A stretch of 64,000 nucleotides of DNA from Metabacillus sp. B2-18 (GTDB lineage: Bacteria > Bacillota > Bacilli > Bacillales > Bacillaceae), in the NCBI RefSeq assembly GCF_021117275.1, contig NZ_CP088245.1, forward strand, positions 2,331,501-2,395,500, written 5' to 3'. The notes under the pieces are model-generated. The model worked only from the letters and a program-made list of their open reading frames with translations, ran no database searches and was not told the DNA's origin. This document shows, piece after piece, positions 9,131-18,328 of this stretch; the stretch's first letter is position 1, and each line of letters starts with the position of its first letter. A program made the translations under genes and the position numbers.

Positions 9131-10809
9131 TGCTGCTCCAACTTTTGTCTAACCTTAATAGATGCTGCCCTTCCAGTAAGAGCAAATGAAGTTTTCAATC
9201 TTATACTTAAGTCATTTGAGTCTTCAACCAAAATGTCTTCTAGGGCTTTCTCAATTTCTTTACAGATTATTGTACGGTCTTCTAAACCCGGTGAGTCTGC
9301 TTCTACACCGTCTACTAGAGAAAATAAAGCTCCTAGCTTTTCAAATGACTGAATATCGTAAGCCATTGCTGGTACCTTCTTCGTTGCTTCTTCTAATTCT
9401 TCAAGGCTACGCTGTGTAACTCGAGCTGCCGATTGTTTTGACATGACGTGAATATTAACGCCTTCATCACGTAAAGCAATCAGTCTATTTGCTTGCATAC
9501 CATGTGATAAGAAAGCTCCTGATATCGCTTTTCCTGGTATAAATGAAATGATTGGATGACCTGATAATCTAGCAGAGGCATAAGCATCAACTGCTGCTGC
9601 ACAAGCTTGATGAATACCAAGAAGCTCTTCTCGATATCCATATGCCTGACTTGGTACATCAACAATTGCAACAATGGCACGTTTTTCTTTACCTTGATCC
9701 TCGTTTATTACATCATGTATTTGTTTTGCAATAGACCAACCTTCTAAAAGGCCTACTTCTCCATTTCTTGCACGTGGAAAACGACTATGTTGGTCAGGGA
9801 CAACCGCTATAAATCGTACTTTTTTCTCACCAATCATTCCATCAGAGACTCGAACCGATGGGATATCACCTACTTCCGGGAATTCACCACGCAATAAATC
9901 AAACCATGTACTTCCTCTCCCGGTATCTTTACTACTATTAATTACGTCTTTATCTCCCTCTTCAACACAGTCTTCAGATTGTAACCATAAAGATCTTACC
10001 TTCTCAGGAGTTAATGGCTGAGTGGGGTCAACCAAATTTAAGAGAGTTTGGTACTGACTTATTCTTTCTGTCCTCGGAGCTTGAGCATGTATTTTATCAT
10101 TGATAATTGACGTGATCGTTTCTTTTATTAGGCATTGATCATCTTTGACTAAAAAGTCTGCAAACCCGGAATTCATCCGTTGTTCCCCACCAATCGTTCC
10201 CCAAATTAGCTGTCGATCTTTTGAATCGAATTCTCTTATACCCGCTTCTTGCTCAATTACTTCAGGACCGTTTAATCCGAGTCTTCCTTCACGAGTCATT
10301 AAAATACTACTACAAAGCCCTGCCGTTATTGACATACCACCAAAGGCTCCAATCTTTCCAGGGATAACCCCAATAACCGGGACATAGTGCCGGAGTGCTA
10401 CAATTGCAGCACATATTTCAGCGATGGATAATAAACCGTAATTTGCTTCTTGCAACCTAACTCCACCTGTGTCAAACACTAAAACCGGAATAACTTTTTT
10501 ACCCTTTTCACAATCTTTTAATGCCAATTCTAAAGCCCCAGCTACTTTTGCGCCCGACACTTCACCAATTCCACCACCCTGGAATTTTCCTTCAATTGAT
10601 ATCACGATTGCTTGATGATTATGAATCGTCCCTTTTGCAACGACAACTCCATCATCGCTTTGTGGCACGATACCCTGTGGCTCCAGATGTGGTGACTCAA
10701 ACTCATCACTTGGTCCAAGTAATTCTCTATGATTCTCCTGATCTAAAATGCCTAGAGCTCTTTCACGAGCATTGCTCTCTACAAAACTAGTTTTTATTGT
10801 ATTTATCAT
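9121..10809 (-). CDS. mdcDE: Malonate decarboxylase beta and gamma subunits, fused
   Basis: A 562-residue protein joining two carboxyltransferase-like subunits that are separate in Klebsiella and Pseudomonas. The N-terminal half (to about residue 270) matches MdcD, with GTIHNHQAIVISIEGKFQGG and GVIPGKIGAFGGMS. The C-terminal half matches MdcE, with FIPGKAISGAFLSHGMQANR. Together they decarboxylate malonyl groups carried on MdcC to acetyl, releasing CO2. The start has a GAGGTGAG ribosome site and overlaps the end of mdcC; its end overlaps mdcG. There is no frameshift at the junction, so the fusion is real. Confidence 0.93.
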   Translation of the reverse strand: MINTIKTSFVESNARERALGILDQENHRELLGPSDEFESPHLEPQGIVPQSDDGVVVAKGTIHNHQAIVISIEGKFQGGGIGEVSGAKVAGALELALKDCEKGKKVIPVLVFDTGGVRLQEANYGLLSIAEICAAIVALRHYVPVIGVIPGKIGAFGGMSITAGLCSSILMTREGRLGLNGPEVIEQEAGIREFDSKDRQLIWGTIGGEQRMNSGFADFLVKDDQCLIKETITSIINDKIHAQAPRTERISQYQTLLNLVDPTQPLTPEKVRSLWLQSEDCVEEGDKDVINSSKDTGRGSTWFDLLRGEFPEVGDIPSVRVSDGMIGEKKVRFIAVVPDQHSRFPRARNGEVGLLEGWSIAKQIHDVINEDQGKEKRAIVAIVDVPSQAYGYREELLGIHQACAAAVDAYASARLSGHPIISFIPGKAISGAFLSHGMQANRLIALRDEGVNIHVMSKQSAARVTQRSLEELEEATKKVPAMAYDIQSFEKLGALFSLVDGVEADSPGLEDRTIICKEIEKALEDILVEDSNDLSIRLKTSFALTGRAASIKVRQKLEQQWN

Positions 10810-11098
10810 GACAACTCACCTCCAATGCCTGCTCAAGACGAAGTTTTACTACCCCGGGTGTAGCACCAAAATCATTAATTTTTACTTCTGCGGAGATATC
10901 ATGCTCTTGAAAAAAACGATGAATAACAGATTCCCATATAGTTTTATAGCCTCTAATACCTGTACGAATCGTGATGTTTGTTTTTGAATGGTTAGTTGGT
11001 TTTATTATGACCTCTAGATCACCTGATCCTACTACACCAACATGTGCAAAATGTTCAATTTGCTTTGATGCAGGAAAGGTGTATGAGATTTTTTCCAA
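10787..11098 (-). CDS. mdcC: Malonate decarboxylase acyl carrier protein (delta)
   Basis: A small carrier protein of about 103 residues that holds the malonyl/acetyl thioester on a phosphoribosyl-dephospho-CoA arm. I prefer the TTG start at 11098, preceded by GTGGGGTG. With that start the attachment serine in VGSGDLEV is residue 25, as in the Klebsiella protein. An upstream TTG at 11125 would add nine residues and overlap mdcB. The 3' end overlaps mdcDE. Confidence 0.88.
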   Translation of the reverse strand: MEKISYTFPASKQIEHFAHVGVVGSGDLEVIIKPTNHSKTNITIRTGIRGYKTIWESVIHRFFQEHDISAEVKINDFGATPGVVKLRLEQALEVSCHDKYNKN

Positions 11099-11112
11099 TA
11101 TTAGCACCCCAC

Positions 11113-11967
11113 TTATCTTATACAATGGTATTCTTTCAATTCTCTACCTTTATTCATCTGTTCTGTTTTATCTAAAAACAGTGTAGCTGCAAGAAGGTCT
11201 GCACTACCACCTGGAGAAATATTTCGTTTAATAAATTCCTGGTCCATTTTGTTTAAAGAATCAAAGTTGCCTGATTTTAAGAAAGAGCAAGCCTGTTCTT
11301 TAGCAAATTCTAGTCCTTGAATTCCTCCTCGGTGCAGAATACATGTGTCTTCCACAGTAGCAATTAAAGAAAGTAAAGAATTTAGTTTAGCCTGTTCATC
11401 GGTTAAACCGTTTTTTCTAGATTGGTATAACATTGGGAGTGAAAACTTTCTGATGTGAGGAAACCCTTCCTGTGCCTCCCCTTTTGCACCATTCACCCCA
11501 TATTTAACCATAGCATGGCGTCCATTCGTAACCGTTTTAGGACAATATCGATCAGGGTAACTAGCTAACTTGCCAGCAGTTGAAAGACATTTCTCAATTG
11601 AAAATGTCCCTTTTCCCATAGAAACAGCCGATGTTAGTAATCCGATCGCCCAAATGGCTCCTTTATGTGTATTTATTCCATTTGTAACTTCAAACATTTG
11701 TTTCTCGCCAGCTCTGCCAATCTCTGCAATTTCTTCTCTTAAAGACTGGGAAGGCAAGCGACCATAACTTGTATAGGCAATTTTTTTAAACGTATCTTTA
11801 AGTGATTCAGCAGATGCCCTCATCAGGGAACATGTTAAATCGCTGTGTGATCCAGTGTTATTTTGATCAACAAGACCTGGTTTAGGTGTAAGTTCCAACT
11901 CTTCAATTAGTGATTGAACTGCTACCGATGCAATAGAAGCACTAAATACCTTACTTTCAATCTCCAT
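11113..11967 (-). CDS. mdcB: Triphosphoribosyl-dephospho-CoA synthase
   Basis: A 284-residue CitG/MdcB-family enzyme that makes the precursor of the MdcC prosthetic group from ATP and dephospho-CoA. Family motifs seen are ELTPKPGLVDQNNTGSHSDL near the N-terminus, GINTHKGAIWAIGLL in the middle and SPGGSADLLAATLF near the end. I choose the ATG at 11967 with GGAGGGTGA just before it; a longer frame reaches back into mdcA. It sits between mdcA and mdcC in a tightly packed operon. Confidence 0.92.
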   Translation of the reverse strand: MEIESKVFSASIASVAVQSLIEELELTPKPGLVDQNNTGSHSDLTCSLMRASAESLKDTFKKIAYTSYGRLPSQSLREEIAEIGRAGEKQMFEVTNGINTHKGAIWAIGLLTSAVSMGKGTFSIEKCLSTAGKLASYPDRYCPKTVTNGRHAMVKYGVNGAKGEAQEGFPHIRKFSLPMLYQSRKNGLTDEQAKLNSLLSLIATVEDTCILHRGGIQGLEFAKEQACSFLKSGNFDSLNKMDQEFIKRNISPGGSADLLAATLFLDKTEQMNKGRELKEYHCIR

Positions 11968-11983
11968 TTTCACCCTCCATTCT

Positions 11984-13645
11984 TTACCAGCTTCTAAATT
12001 TCGCAGGAGGTTCATATAAGCCTTCAGACCAATCAACAAGTTCCTCGACATTTTTAGCTGCTAGTAATGATCGTTTAGCATCTGTTCTACGAATTTGTAA
12101 ATCTTCTGGAAGAGCTAGTAATCCTCTATTACGGAATTCTTCTAGTTTCTTAGAATTCTGCTTTAAACCAACAGGTGTTACCCCGGCCACAGCTGAAAGT
12201 ACCTCTCTTCTTTCTTGTACACTATCTGTTTTATACAAATAGGCAATTCCTTCCTCTGTCACTACATGTGTAACATCGTCTCCATAAATCATCACAGGTG
12301 CTATAGCTAGACCAGAATCTTTTTTTACATCAATTGCATCAAGAGACTCTACAAAAACAGGTTTGTTTCCTGCTTGAAATGTTTCTACTACCTGAACAAC
12401 AAGTTTTTTTCCATAACCGAGCGGGTCATCTGATGTCATCATATTTAACCAGGCTGGTGTTGAATGTCTACGTCCACCTGGATTATGACCCATATTAGGT
12501 GCTCCACCATATCCAGCAAGTCTTCCACTTGTTACAGTTGAGGAGTTTCCATCACGATCTATTTGTAAAGTAGAACCAATAAATAGATCAACTGCGTATT
12601 GTCCCGCCATCTGGCATAGAGTGCGATTTGATCGTAAACTGCCATCTCGTCCTGTGAAAAACACATCGCGTCTAGAAGAGATATATTTTTCCATCCCTAC
12701 TTCTCCACCAAAACAATGAACACTTTCTACCCATCCACTCTCAATTGCCGGAATTAATGTAGGATGTGGATTTAACGCCCAATGCTTGCAAATTTTACCT
12801 TTCAAACCAAGTGATTCCGCATATGTGGGTAGGAGGAGTTCTATTGCAGCTGTGTTGTACCCAATACCATGATTTAACGACTGTACCTGATGTTTTTCAT
12901 AGATACCACGAATGACCATCATAGCCTGTAATACTTGAATATCGGTGATGTGACGAGGATCTCGTGTGAATAAGGGCTCAAGTTCATATGGCTTATCTGC
13001 AACGACAACAAAATCTATCCAAGATCCGGGAATATCAACACGAGGCAATTCATCTGTTAATTCATTAACCTGTGCAATAACTATTCCATCTCGAAATGCA
13101 GCGGCTTCTACAAGTGTTGGTGTTTCTTCGGTATTAGGACCTGTATACAGATTGCCATGCTGATCTGCTTTATCAGCAGCAACTAGGGCGACTGAAGGAA
13201 TTAAATCGATAAAGAGCCTGCCATATAATTCGATATAGGTGTGAATTTCTCCCATTGTTAATTGGCCATCTTCAAGCATTTGAGCCATTCGCAAGCTTTG
13301 AGGACCCGCATAAGCAAAATCTATTTTTTTTGCTATCCCTTTTTCAAATAAATCAAGATGCTCAGGTCTTGAAATACTTGACATGATCATGTGTAAATTA
13401 AATACTTTTCCAGGATTTAATTGGGCAAGTGCTTGTGATAGAAAAGATGCTTGTTTTTGGTTATTACCTTCTAAAACAACACGGTCACCAGGTTGGATTA
13501 AACTCTCCATAGCGGTTACGATGTGTTCTGTAGGAATCACCCTTCCATCCACTAAACTCTTGACACTCTCCAATCGTTTCTGTTTTGCATCAAAACGCGT
13601 TGACCATGATCTTTTTTGACTTACAGAATTTTTTAATGTTTCCAT
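11984..13645 (-). CDS. mdcA: Malonate decarboxylase alpha subunit (acetyl/malonyl transferase)
   Basis: A CoA-transferase-like protein of 553 residues. It swaps acetyl for malonyl on the carrier protein, the first step of biotin-independent malonate decarboxylation. MdcA-type stretches include GDRVVLEGNNQKQASFLSQA, YNTAAIELLLPTYAE and GYGGAPNMGHNPGGRRH. I choose the ATG at 13645, preceded by GGGGAG; a longer frame begins at 13666 and overlaps mdcH. It is the second gene of the operon after mdcH. Confidence 0.93.
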   Translation of the reverse strand: METLKNSVSQKRSWSTRFDAKQKRLESVKSLVDGRVIPTEHIVTAMESLIQPGDRVVLEGNNQKQASFLSQALAQLNPGKVFNLHMIMSSISRPEHLDLFEKGIAKKIDFAYAGPQSLRMAQMLEDGQLTMGEIHTYIELYGRLFIDLIPSVALVAADKADQHGNLYTGPNTEETPTLVEAAAFRDGIVIAQVNELTDELPRVDIPGSWIDFVVVADKPYELEPLFTRDPRHITDIQVLQAMMVIRGIYEKHQVQSLNHGIGYNTAAIELLLPTYAESLGLKGKICKHWALNPHPTLIPAIESGWVESVHCFGGEVGMEKYISSRRDVFFTGRDGSLRSNRTLCQMAGQYAVDLFIGSTLQIDRDGNSSTVTSGRLAGYGGAPNMGHNPGGRRHSTPAWLNMMTSDDPLGYGKKLVVQVVETFQAGNKPVFVESLDAIDVKKDSGLAIAPVMIYGDDVTHVVTEEGIAYLYKTDSVQERREVLSAVAGVTPVGLKQNSKKLEEFRNRGLLALPEDLQIRRTDAKRSLLAAKNVEELVDWSEGLYEPPAKFRSW

Positions 13646-13662
13646 TCGTATTCTCCCCTTCC

Positions 13663-14595
13663 TCACTTCATTTGCTCACGTAATGCAACATATTGGCAAT
13701 CATCAAAACCATTTTTCTCTATAGATAAAACTCGAGCATCAGGAAATGCCTTAATAGCTAATTGAGATAAAACATTCCCTGGCGGCATTTCGATAAATAG
13801 ATTAGTTCCTTTTTCATATAAAACAGTTGCAGCATCATGCCATTGGACCGGAGAAGAAACACTTTCGGCAAGATCTTGACGAATATCATTTGGATCATAT
13901 AAAAGCCTTGCTCTTCGATTACCTGCATATGGTATTTTAGGTGGATAAAATGGAATTTCTTTTAAAGCTTGCAAAAGTGCTTTAGAAACTGGAGTTAGTA
14001 ACTGACAATGAGAGGGTGTACGAACGTTTAACATCCTGGCACATCTTATCCCCTTTTTACTTGCCTCTTCTAAAACTTTCTTTATACCAAAAATAGAGCC
14101 TGATATTGTTATTTGATCTGGAGCATTTTGATTCGCTATGTATACAGGAAACTTCTCATTGTATTCATCATGAACTATAGCTCTAAGCTGACGAACATCC
14201 ATGCCAAGCACGACTCCCATTCCATAACCATCTGGATGTGTTTTTTCCATTAACTCTCCTCGTAAACTAACGATATTTAGGGCATCTTTGAAATCAATAA
14301 CACCTGCGGCAACGGCTGCGCTAAATGCGCCGACCGAATGGCCTGCAACAAAATCCGGTATGACTCCTTCCGTAGCAAATGCTCGAGATACCGCTACACC
14401 AGAAACTAATAAACACAGCTGTACCGCTTTTGTAGAAACAAGTGCCGTTTCTGAATGGAGGTTGTATACGCTTTCATTTAGTATTTCAGATGCAGTTTCT
14501 ATGACATCATTCACTGCATCACACTTTGGTAAATCGTTCAAAAAATTAGGTCTTTGTGATCCTTGGCCAGGAAATAAAAAGGCAACCTTCAACAT
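13663..14595 (-). CDS. mdcH: Malonyl-CoA:ACP transacylase of malonate decarboxylase (epsilon)
   Basis: A 310-residue FabD-like acyltransferase that charges MdcC with malonyl from malonyl-CoA to start the cycle. The N-terminal FPGQGSQRP and the nucleophile elbow GHSVGAF (serine near residue 87) are intact, and TPSHCQ holds the catalytic histidine. The ATG at 14595 has an ideal AAGGAGGTG ribosome site; upstream start codons in frame were not used. It is the first structural gene of the mdc operon, after the GntR gene. Confidence 0.92.
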   Translation of the reverse strand: MLKVAFLFPGQGSQRPNFLNDLPKCDAVNDVIETASEILNESVYNLHSETALVSTKAVQLCLLVSGVAVSRAFATEGVIPDFVAGHSVGAFSAAVAAGVIDFKDALNIVSLRGELMEKTHPDGYGMGVVLGMDVRQLRAIVHDEYNEKFPVYIANQNAPDQITISGSIFGIKKVLEEASKKGIRCARMLNVRTPSHCQLLTPVSKALLQALKEIPFYPPKIPYAGNRRARLLYDPNDIRQDLAESVSSPVQWHDAATVLYEKGTNLFIEMPPGNVLSQLAIKAFPDARVLSIEKNGFDDCQYVALREQMK

Positions 14596-14614
14596 GTTCA
14601 CCTCCTTAGACATA

Positions 14615-15262
14615 CTAAGAACGAAGCACTTTTTGAACACTTACTATCACATCTTCATTATGTTTTACTATCAAATCTGATAATTCATCTAACTTTTGTT
14701 CATTCAAAAGGTTAATGATAAGCTGATGCTCATTAATAGATTTTTCAATATTACCTTCATTTGCAAAAGATACACTTTGAATCCGTAATAATGGCCAGCC
14801 AAGACGTAAATACATATTTTTAACTGTTTCACTTTTACTCATATTAATTAAACACATATGAAATGAATGATTTAATTGCGTGTAAGAATAAACATCCTTA
14901 ACTTCCTTCATTTGTTTTAGGATATTTTGCATTTCCTCTAACAATTCAGTGTCTATTCCATGTTTTTTAATACGTTCCATCCCCATGTTTTCAAGCATGT
15001 TGCGAATTTCTAGAAGATCATATATTTCATGCTCACTATACTCTTTTACTACAGCCCCTTTTCGTGGAATTCTTTCAACAAGACCTTCAATTGCTAGTAA
15101 ATAAATTGCCTCACGTACTGGAGCCCTGCTTGTGCCATATTCTTCAGCATAGATATGTTCAACTAATTTTTCTCCTGGCTTTAGGTCACCGCTAATAATT
15201 TGATCTGTAATATGTTTAGCAATAGAATTAGATAATGCATGATTTTCAAAGTTCGTTTTCAT
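14615..15262 (-). CDS. GntR/FadR-family regulator of malonate genes
   Basis: A 215-residue GntR-family repressor or activator. The winged-helix DNA-binding domain lies at residues 10-75 (SGDLKPGEKLVEHIYAEEYG, SRAPVREAIYLLAIEGLV). An FCD-type ligand-binding domain follows, with metal-site-like histidines (LNHSFH, NEHQLI). It is the promoter-proximal gene ahead of mdcH and faces madL. MdcY of Acinetobacter, which controls malonate use, is of the same family. Paired GTCGACTGT sites in the divergent region are its likely operators. Confidence 0.88.
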   Translation of the reverse strand: MKTNFENHALSNSIAKHITDQIISGDLKPGEKLVEHIYAEEYGTSRAPVREAIYLLAIEGLVERIPRKGAVVKEYSEHEIYDLLEIRNMLENMGMERIKKHGIDTELLEEMQNILKQMKEVKDVYSYTQLNHSFHMCLINMSKSETVKNMYLRLGWPLLRIQSVSFANEGNIEKSINEHQLIINLLNEQKLDELSDLIVKHNEDVIVSVQKVLRS

Positions 15263-15297
15263 ATTGACGACCCTCCTAAATTGAAGTTCGGAATATT

Positions 15298-15306
15298 GTC
15301 GACTGT
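15298..15306 (+). promoter_or_regulatory. GTCGACTGT site, copy 1
   Basis: The 9-mer lies upstream of the GntR gene start. An inverted copy lies 103 bases away near madL. A site that recurs only in the divergent control region is a good candidate for the GntR operator. Confidence 0.6.
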
Positions 15307-15409
15307 CGATTTCATTATACGAAATCCAAATGACGAATTCAATGTTTTTAGAAAATTTAAAATAGTATTTGCATTTTCTATCATTACCCTTTATGATAAT
15401 TTACAGAAT

Positions 15410-15418
15410 ACAGTCGAC
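15410..15418 (-). promoter_or_regulatory. GTCGACTGT site, copy 2 (inverted)
   Basis: ACAGTCGAC on the plus strand is the exact reverse complement of the 9-mer at 15298. It is 85 bases upstream of the madL start. The pair could let one regulator control both directions, possibly by looping. Confidence 0.6.
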
Positions 15419-15502
15419 TTTATACTCCTACTTTTGTAAACGCTTACTTACTTGTTCTCATCCTTCTACATACGGCTGTAAAAAAAACAGTGAGGTGTAT
15501 AC

Positions 15503-15931
15503 ATGGTTATTTTTGGTGTAGCGTTACTGGCAATATGTATGTTGTGTGGTATTTTCTTAGGAGAAATTTTTGGTCTTTCTTTAGGAATTGAAGCAAATGT
15601 AGGTGGCGTAGGAATCGCAATGTTAATGCTTGTCCTTATTGTTGACTACCTAAAAAAACGTGAGAAATTGAGTCAGGCTGCTCAGGATGGTCTAGGTTTT
15701 TGGAGCGCGATGTATATTCCTATCGTTATTGCCATGTCAGCAAACCAAAATGTTGCGGGTGCACTTGATGGTGGTCCTCTTGCTATTGTAGCCGGTATTG
15801 CTGTGGTCATTATTAGCTGGATTTTTGTACCGATTTTAAGTAAAGGTAAGTTTCAAGCATCAGGTAATAGTGCTGTTGAAAATAGCCATATGAATGGAGG
15901 CGGAAATTCAAATGTTCGAAACATTAAGTAA
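15503..15931 (+). CDS. madL: Malonate transporter subunit MadL
   Basis: A 142-residue integral membrane protein, the small subunit of the MadLM malonate carrier, with about four transmembrane segments (for example VGIAMLMLVLIVDYL and PIVIAMSANQ). A ribosome site (GTGAGGTG) precedes the ATG. It is transcribed away from the malonate decarboxylase operon. Its 3' end overlaps the start of madM, the usual arrangement. Confidence 0.9.
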   Translation: MVIFGVALLAICMLCGIFLGEIFGLSLGIEANVGGVGIAMLMLVLIVDYLKKREKLSQAAQDGLGFWSAMYIPIVIAMSANQNVAGALDGGPLAIVAGIAVVIISWIFVPILSKGKFQASGNSAVENSHMNGGGNSNVRNIK

Positions 15932-16272
15932 TGTTTTTACAGATAACCCACTCATCGTTTCTTTTGCTATTGTAGGTGTCACTATGTATATCGCATATGC
16001 TATTTCAAACAAATTAACAAAAGGTAGGATTCACGGATCAGCAATTGCTATTATTCTTGGTTTACTACTAGCATATGTAGGCGGTATAACAACTGGTGGA
16101 GAGAAAGGTCTATCTGATATTAGTATCTTTGCAGGAATAGGAATGATGGGAGGTGGCATGCTACGCGATTTTGCGATTGTTGCCACTGCTTTTGGTGCAA
16201 GCTTTGATGAAATAAAAAAAGCCGGAGTAAATAAAATGTACCCTTTGTAAAGGACAGTTTTAAAAAAAGGCA

Positions 16273-17124
16273 TTAAGCAGCCTGAAGAAGATGATCTCTG
16301 TATTTTACAGGGGTCATCTTTTTTAGGTTCCATTGATATCTATGATGGTTATAGTAAGTGATGTATTTGTCTATTTCGCGTTTTAGTTCGTCCAAAGTTT
16401 TACATGGCTTAATATTTGCTTCGTCTTTAAGGTGGCCAAAGAATGATTCTATTGGTGCGTTATCCCAACAGTTTCCCCGTCTAGACATAGATTGCCGTAA
16501 TCCCATTTTCTTCACAAGCTTTTGGAATCCTGGATGGGTGTAGTGAGTTCCTTGATCTGAATGAATGAGAGCGTCTTTAGCTTTCTTATAGTTTCGGTTC
16601 TTCTTTAACTTGTGCAAGGTGTTTGTAGCTAACTCCATGGTGATACGATCCGATAGATGATAAGCTAGAATTTCACCTGTTGATCCATCTTTAATTACTG
16701 ATAAATAAGCTCTTTGGCCATTATGGTAATGCATATAAGTGATGTCAGTAAGAAGTACGTTATATGGAATCCCTTGCTTAAATTGGCGGTTTAATATGTT
16801 TGGCACAACGCGATGTTCTTGGGTTGCCTTCATCATTCTTTTATATGGGTTAGCTTTTCTAATAGGACAGAAAATATTGTATTTCTTCATAATTCTGCGA
16901 ACACGTTTCAAATTAAAGACACACTGAAATTGACCCGCCAATGTCATCTTAATTTGGCGTGCCCCTTTCTTTCGACCTTTAAAGTGGAAGGCTTTTAAAA
17001 TTAATGCTTTAGCTTCTTCATCCCTCACTTCCTGACGTTTCCTTTGTTCTTCGGACTTAGCTGAGAAATAATTATAGTAACCACTTCGTGACACCCCGGC
17101 AACGTCACAAAGGAATTTCACCAT
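16273..17124 (-). CDS. IS3-family OrfB transposase, DDE catalytic domain
   Basis: The ATG-initiated part is 283 residues. The true OrfB frame extends upstream to the A6G site near 17224 and is normally made as an OrfAB fusion. The rve integrase core holds the DDE triad: D in LLTDITYMHY, D in LIHSDQGTHY, and E in APIESFFGHLKDE. The frame is complete, so the transposase should be functional. It lies wholly inside madM. Confidence 0.93.
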   Translation of the reverse strand: MVKFLCDVAGVSRSGYYNYFSAKSEEQRKRQEVRDEEAKALILKAFHFKGRKKGARQIKMTLAGQFQCVFNLKRVRRIMKKYNIFCPIRKANPYKRMMKATQEHRVVPNILNRQFKQGIPYNVLLTDITYMHYHNGQRAYLSVIKDGSTGEILAYHLSDRITMELATNTLHKLKKNRNYKKAKDALIHSDQGTHYTHPGFQKLVKKMGLRQSMSRRGNCWDNAPIESFFGHLKDEANIKPCKTLDELKREIDKYITYYNHHRYQWNLKKMTPVKYRDHLLQAA

Positions 17125-17189
17125 GTGTTTTAGGTTGTATTTTTCAATAACCTCACGAATAAGAATGTACCTCTGACTAGAAGGAAGCC

Positions 17190-17603
17190 TTACTTCTTCA
17201 GCCCCCTTTCTAACATACGAATCTTTTTTAGGAGTTCATTTTCTGCCTTTACAAGATTCATCTTAGCTTCTAATCTTGCATACTTCTCCTCAAGGGACAG
17301 TTCTTTTACTCGCGGTCTTCCAGAATTATTTTTCCTAGTGTCTTTAAGCCCCAACAAGCCTTCAGTTTTATAAGTGTTTCTCCAACGCTCTGAAGAAGAT
17401 TTAATTCTTTGCATGCCAATAATTTCAACATCAAATCCAGCTTCTTCAAAGATTTGTCTTGAAAGCTTCCCCTTACTGAATTCAGATACAAAATGTTGTT
17501 TAAACTCATCCGAGTAAGTAATTCCCTTTGAACTGACCGATTTCACATATGGGTTTTTAGATAATAGTTTGATTTCTTTTTCTGTAAATAGCTTTTTACT
17601 CAT
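17190..17603 (-). CDS. IS3-family OrfA (helix-turn-helix, leucine zipper)
   Basis: A 137-residue protein with a helix-turn-helix (residues 25-75, FKQHFVSEFSKGKLSRQIFE) and a leucine-zipper-like coiled coil at the end (YARLEAKMNLVKAENELLKK). The start at 17603 has CGGAGA upstream. Near the end an A6G run (17223-17229 on the opposite strand) is a typical -1 slippage site. It would yield the OrfAB transposase; OrfA alone usually acts as inhibitor. Confidence 0.9.
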   Translation of the reverse strand: MSKKLFTEKEIKLLSKNPYVKSVSSKGITYSDEFKQHFVSEFSKGKLSRQIFEEAGFDVEIIGMQRIKSSSERWRNTYKTEGLLGLKDTRKNNSGRPRVKELSLEEKYARLEAKMNLVKAENELLKKIRMLERGLKK

Positions 17604-18246
17604 GATTCTCCGTCTCCAAGTTATGTCTGTAGTTGTGATGCTTACATTATACAAAAAAGCACCCTATAGAGAGAGCACTTTTTTTAAGTGTCTACTCTAT
17701 AGGGTACATTTTAAAATGGAGTTGCCTCCCTCTTCATCGGTGTTATTCTTTCTTTTATCGTAGGTGTATGTATCGCGCTTGCCTTTGGATACACAGATGC
17801 TATTAGCCTGACAACCATAGGTGCGGGCACAGCAACTTATATAGTAGGGCCAGTAACAGGTGCTGCGATTGGTGCTAGCTCGGAAGTCATTACAATTAGT
17901 ATTGCCGCAGGTCTTGTTAAATCAATTTTAACAATGATTGGAACTCCTTTCGTGGCCAAATATATTGGTTTAAATAATCCGCGTTCAGCAATGGTATATG
18001 GTGGATTGATGGGTACTACTAGTGGTGTTGCTGGTGGACTAGCAGCAACAGATCCAAAATTGGTTCCTTACGGGGCTGTAACGGCAACCTTTTATACCGG
18101 CTTAGGATGCTTAATGGCACCTTCCATACTCTTTATCATAACGAATGCCATTTTTGGATAAGAAAATATAGATAAATACTATTAGATGTGTTAAATGTAA
18201 GGAGATAGTATGAACCTTTTTTGATGTATCCTATTAATAACTAGTT

Positions 18247-18292
18247 AGATGTCATATTAAACGATAGTCGTTTTATATATGACATCTTTTTT
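18247..18292 (+). terminator. Terminator of madLM
   Basis: AGATGTCATAT pairs with ATATGACATCT around a loop that itself pairs ACGA with TCGT, followed by a T run. Confidence 0.88.
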
Positions 18293-18328
18293 GTGTGAAC
18301 GGAACATTTTCAACATAGAAGCCAATGA

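Larger units (their letters stand above)
16232..17713 (-). mobile_element. IS3-family (IS150-like) insertion sequence
   Basis: The element is about 1482 bp with ends TAAAATGTACCC in inverted orientation, and the likeness extends further inward on both sides. Rebuilding the target gene implies a 3-bp duplication (AAA or AAT; the ends are ambiguous by one or two bases). It encodes OrfA and OrfB on the minus strand with a frameshift window. The ends look well kept and the genes are uninterrupted, which suggests a recent and possibly active insertion. Confidence 0.9.
15912..18161 (+). pseudogene. madM: Malonate transporter subunit MadM, split by an IS element
   Basis: The 5' part starts at the ATG at 15912 (ribosome site GGAGGCGG) and runs to codon 107 at 16232. 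The frame resumes at 17718 (GVASLFIGVILSF) and ends at 18161. Removing 16233-17717 rebuilds one uninterrupted 254-codon frame through KKAGVNGVASLF, the usual MadM length. The gene is therefore intact apart from the insertion. As it stands, the product is a fragment of about 110 residues ending in KMYPL, and malonate uptake through MadLM should fail. Confidence 0.93.
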
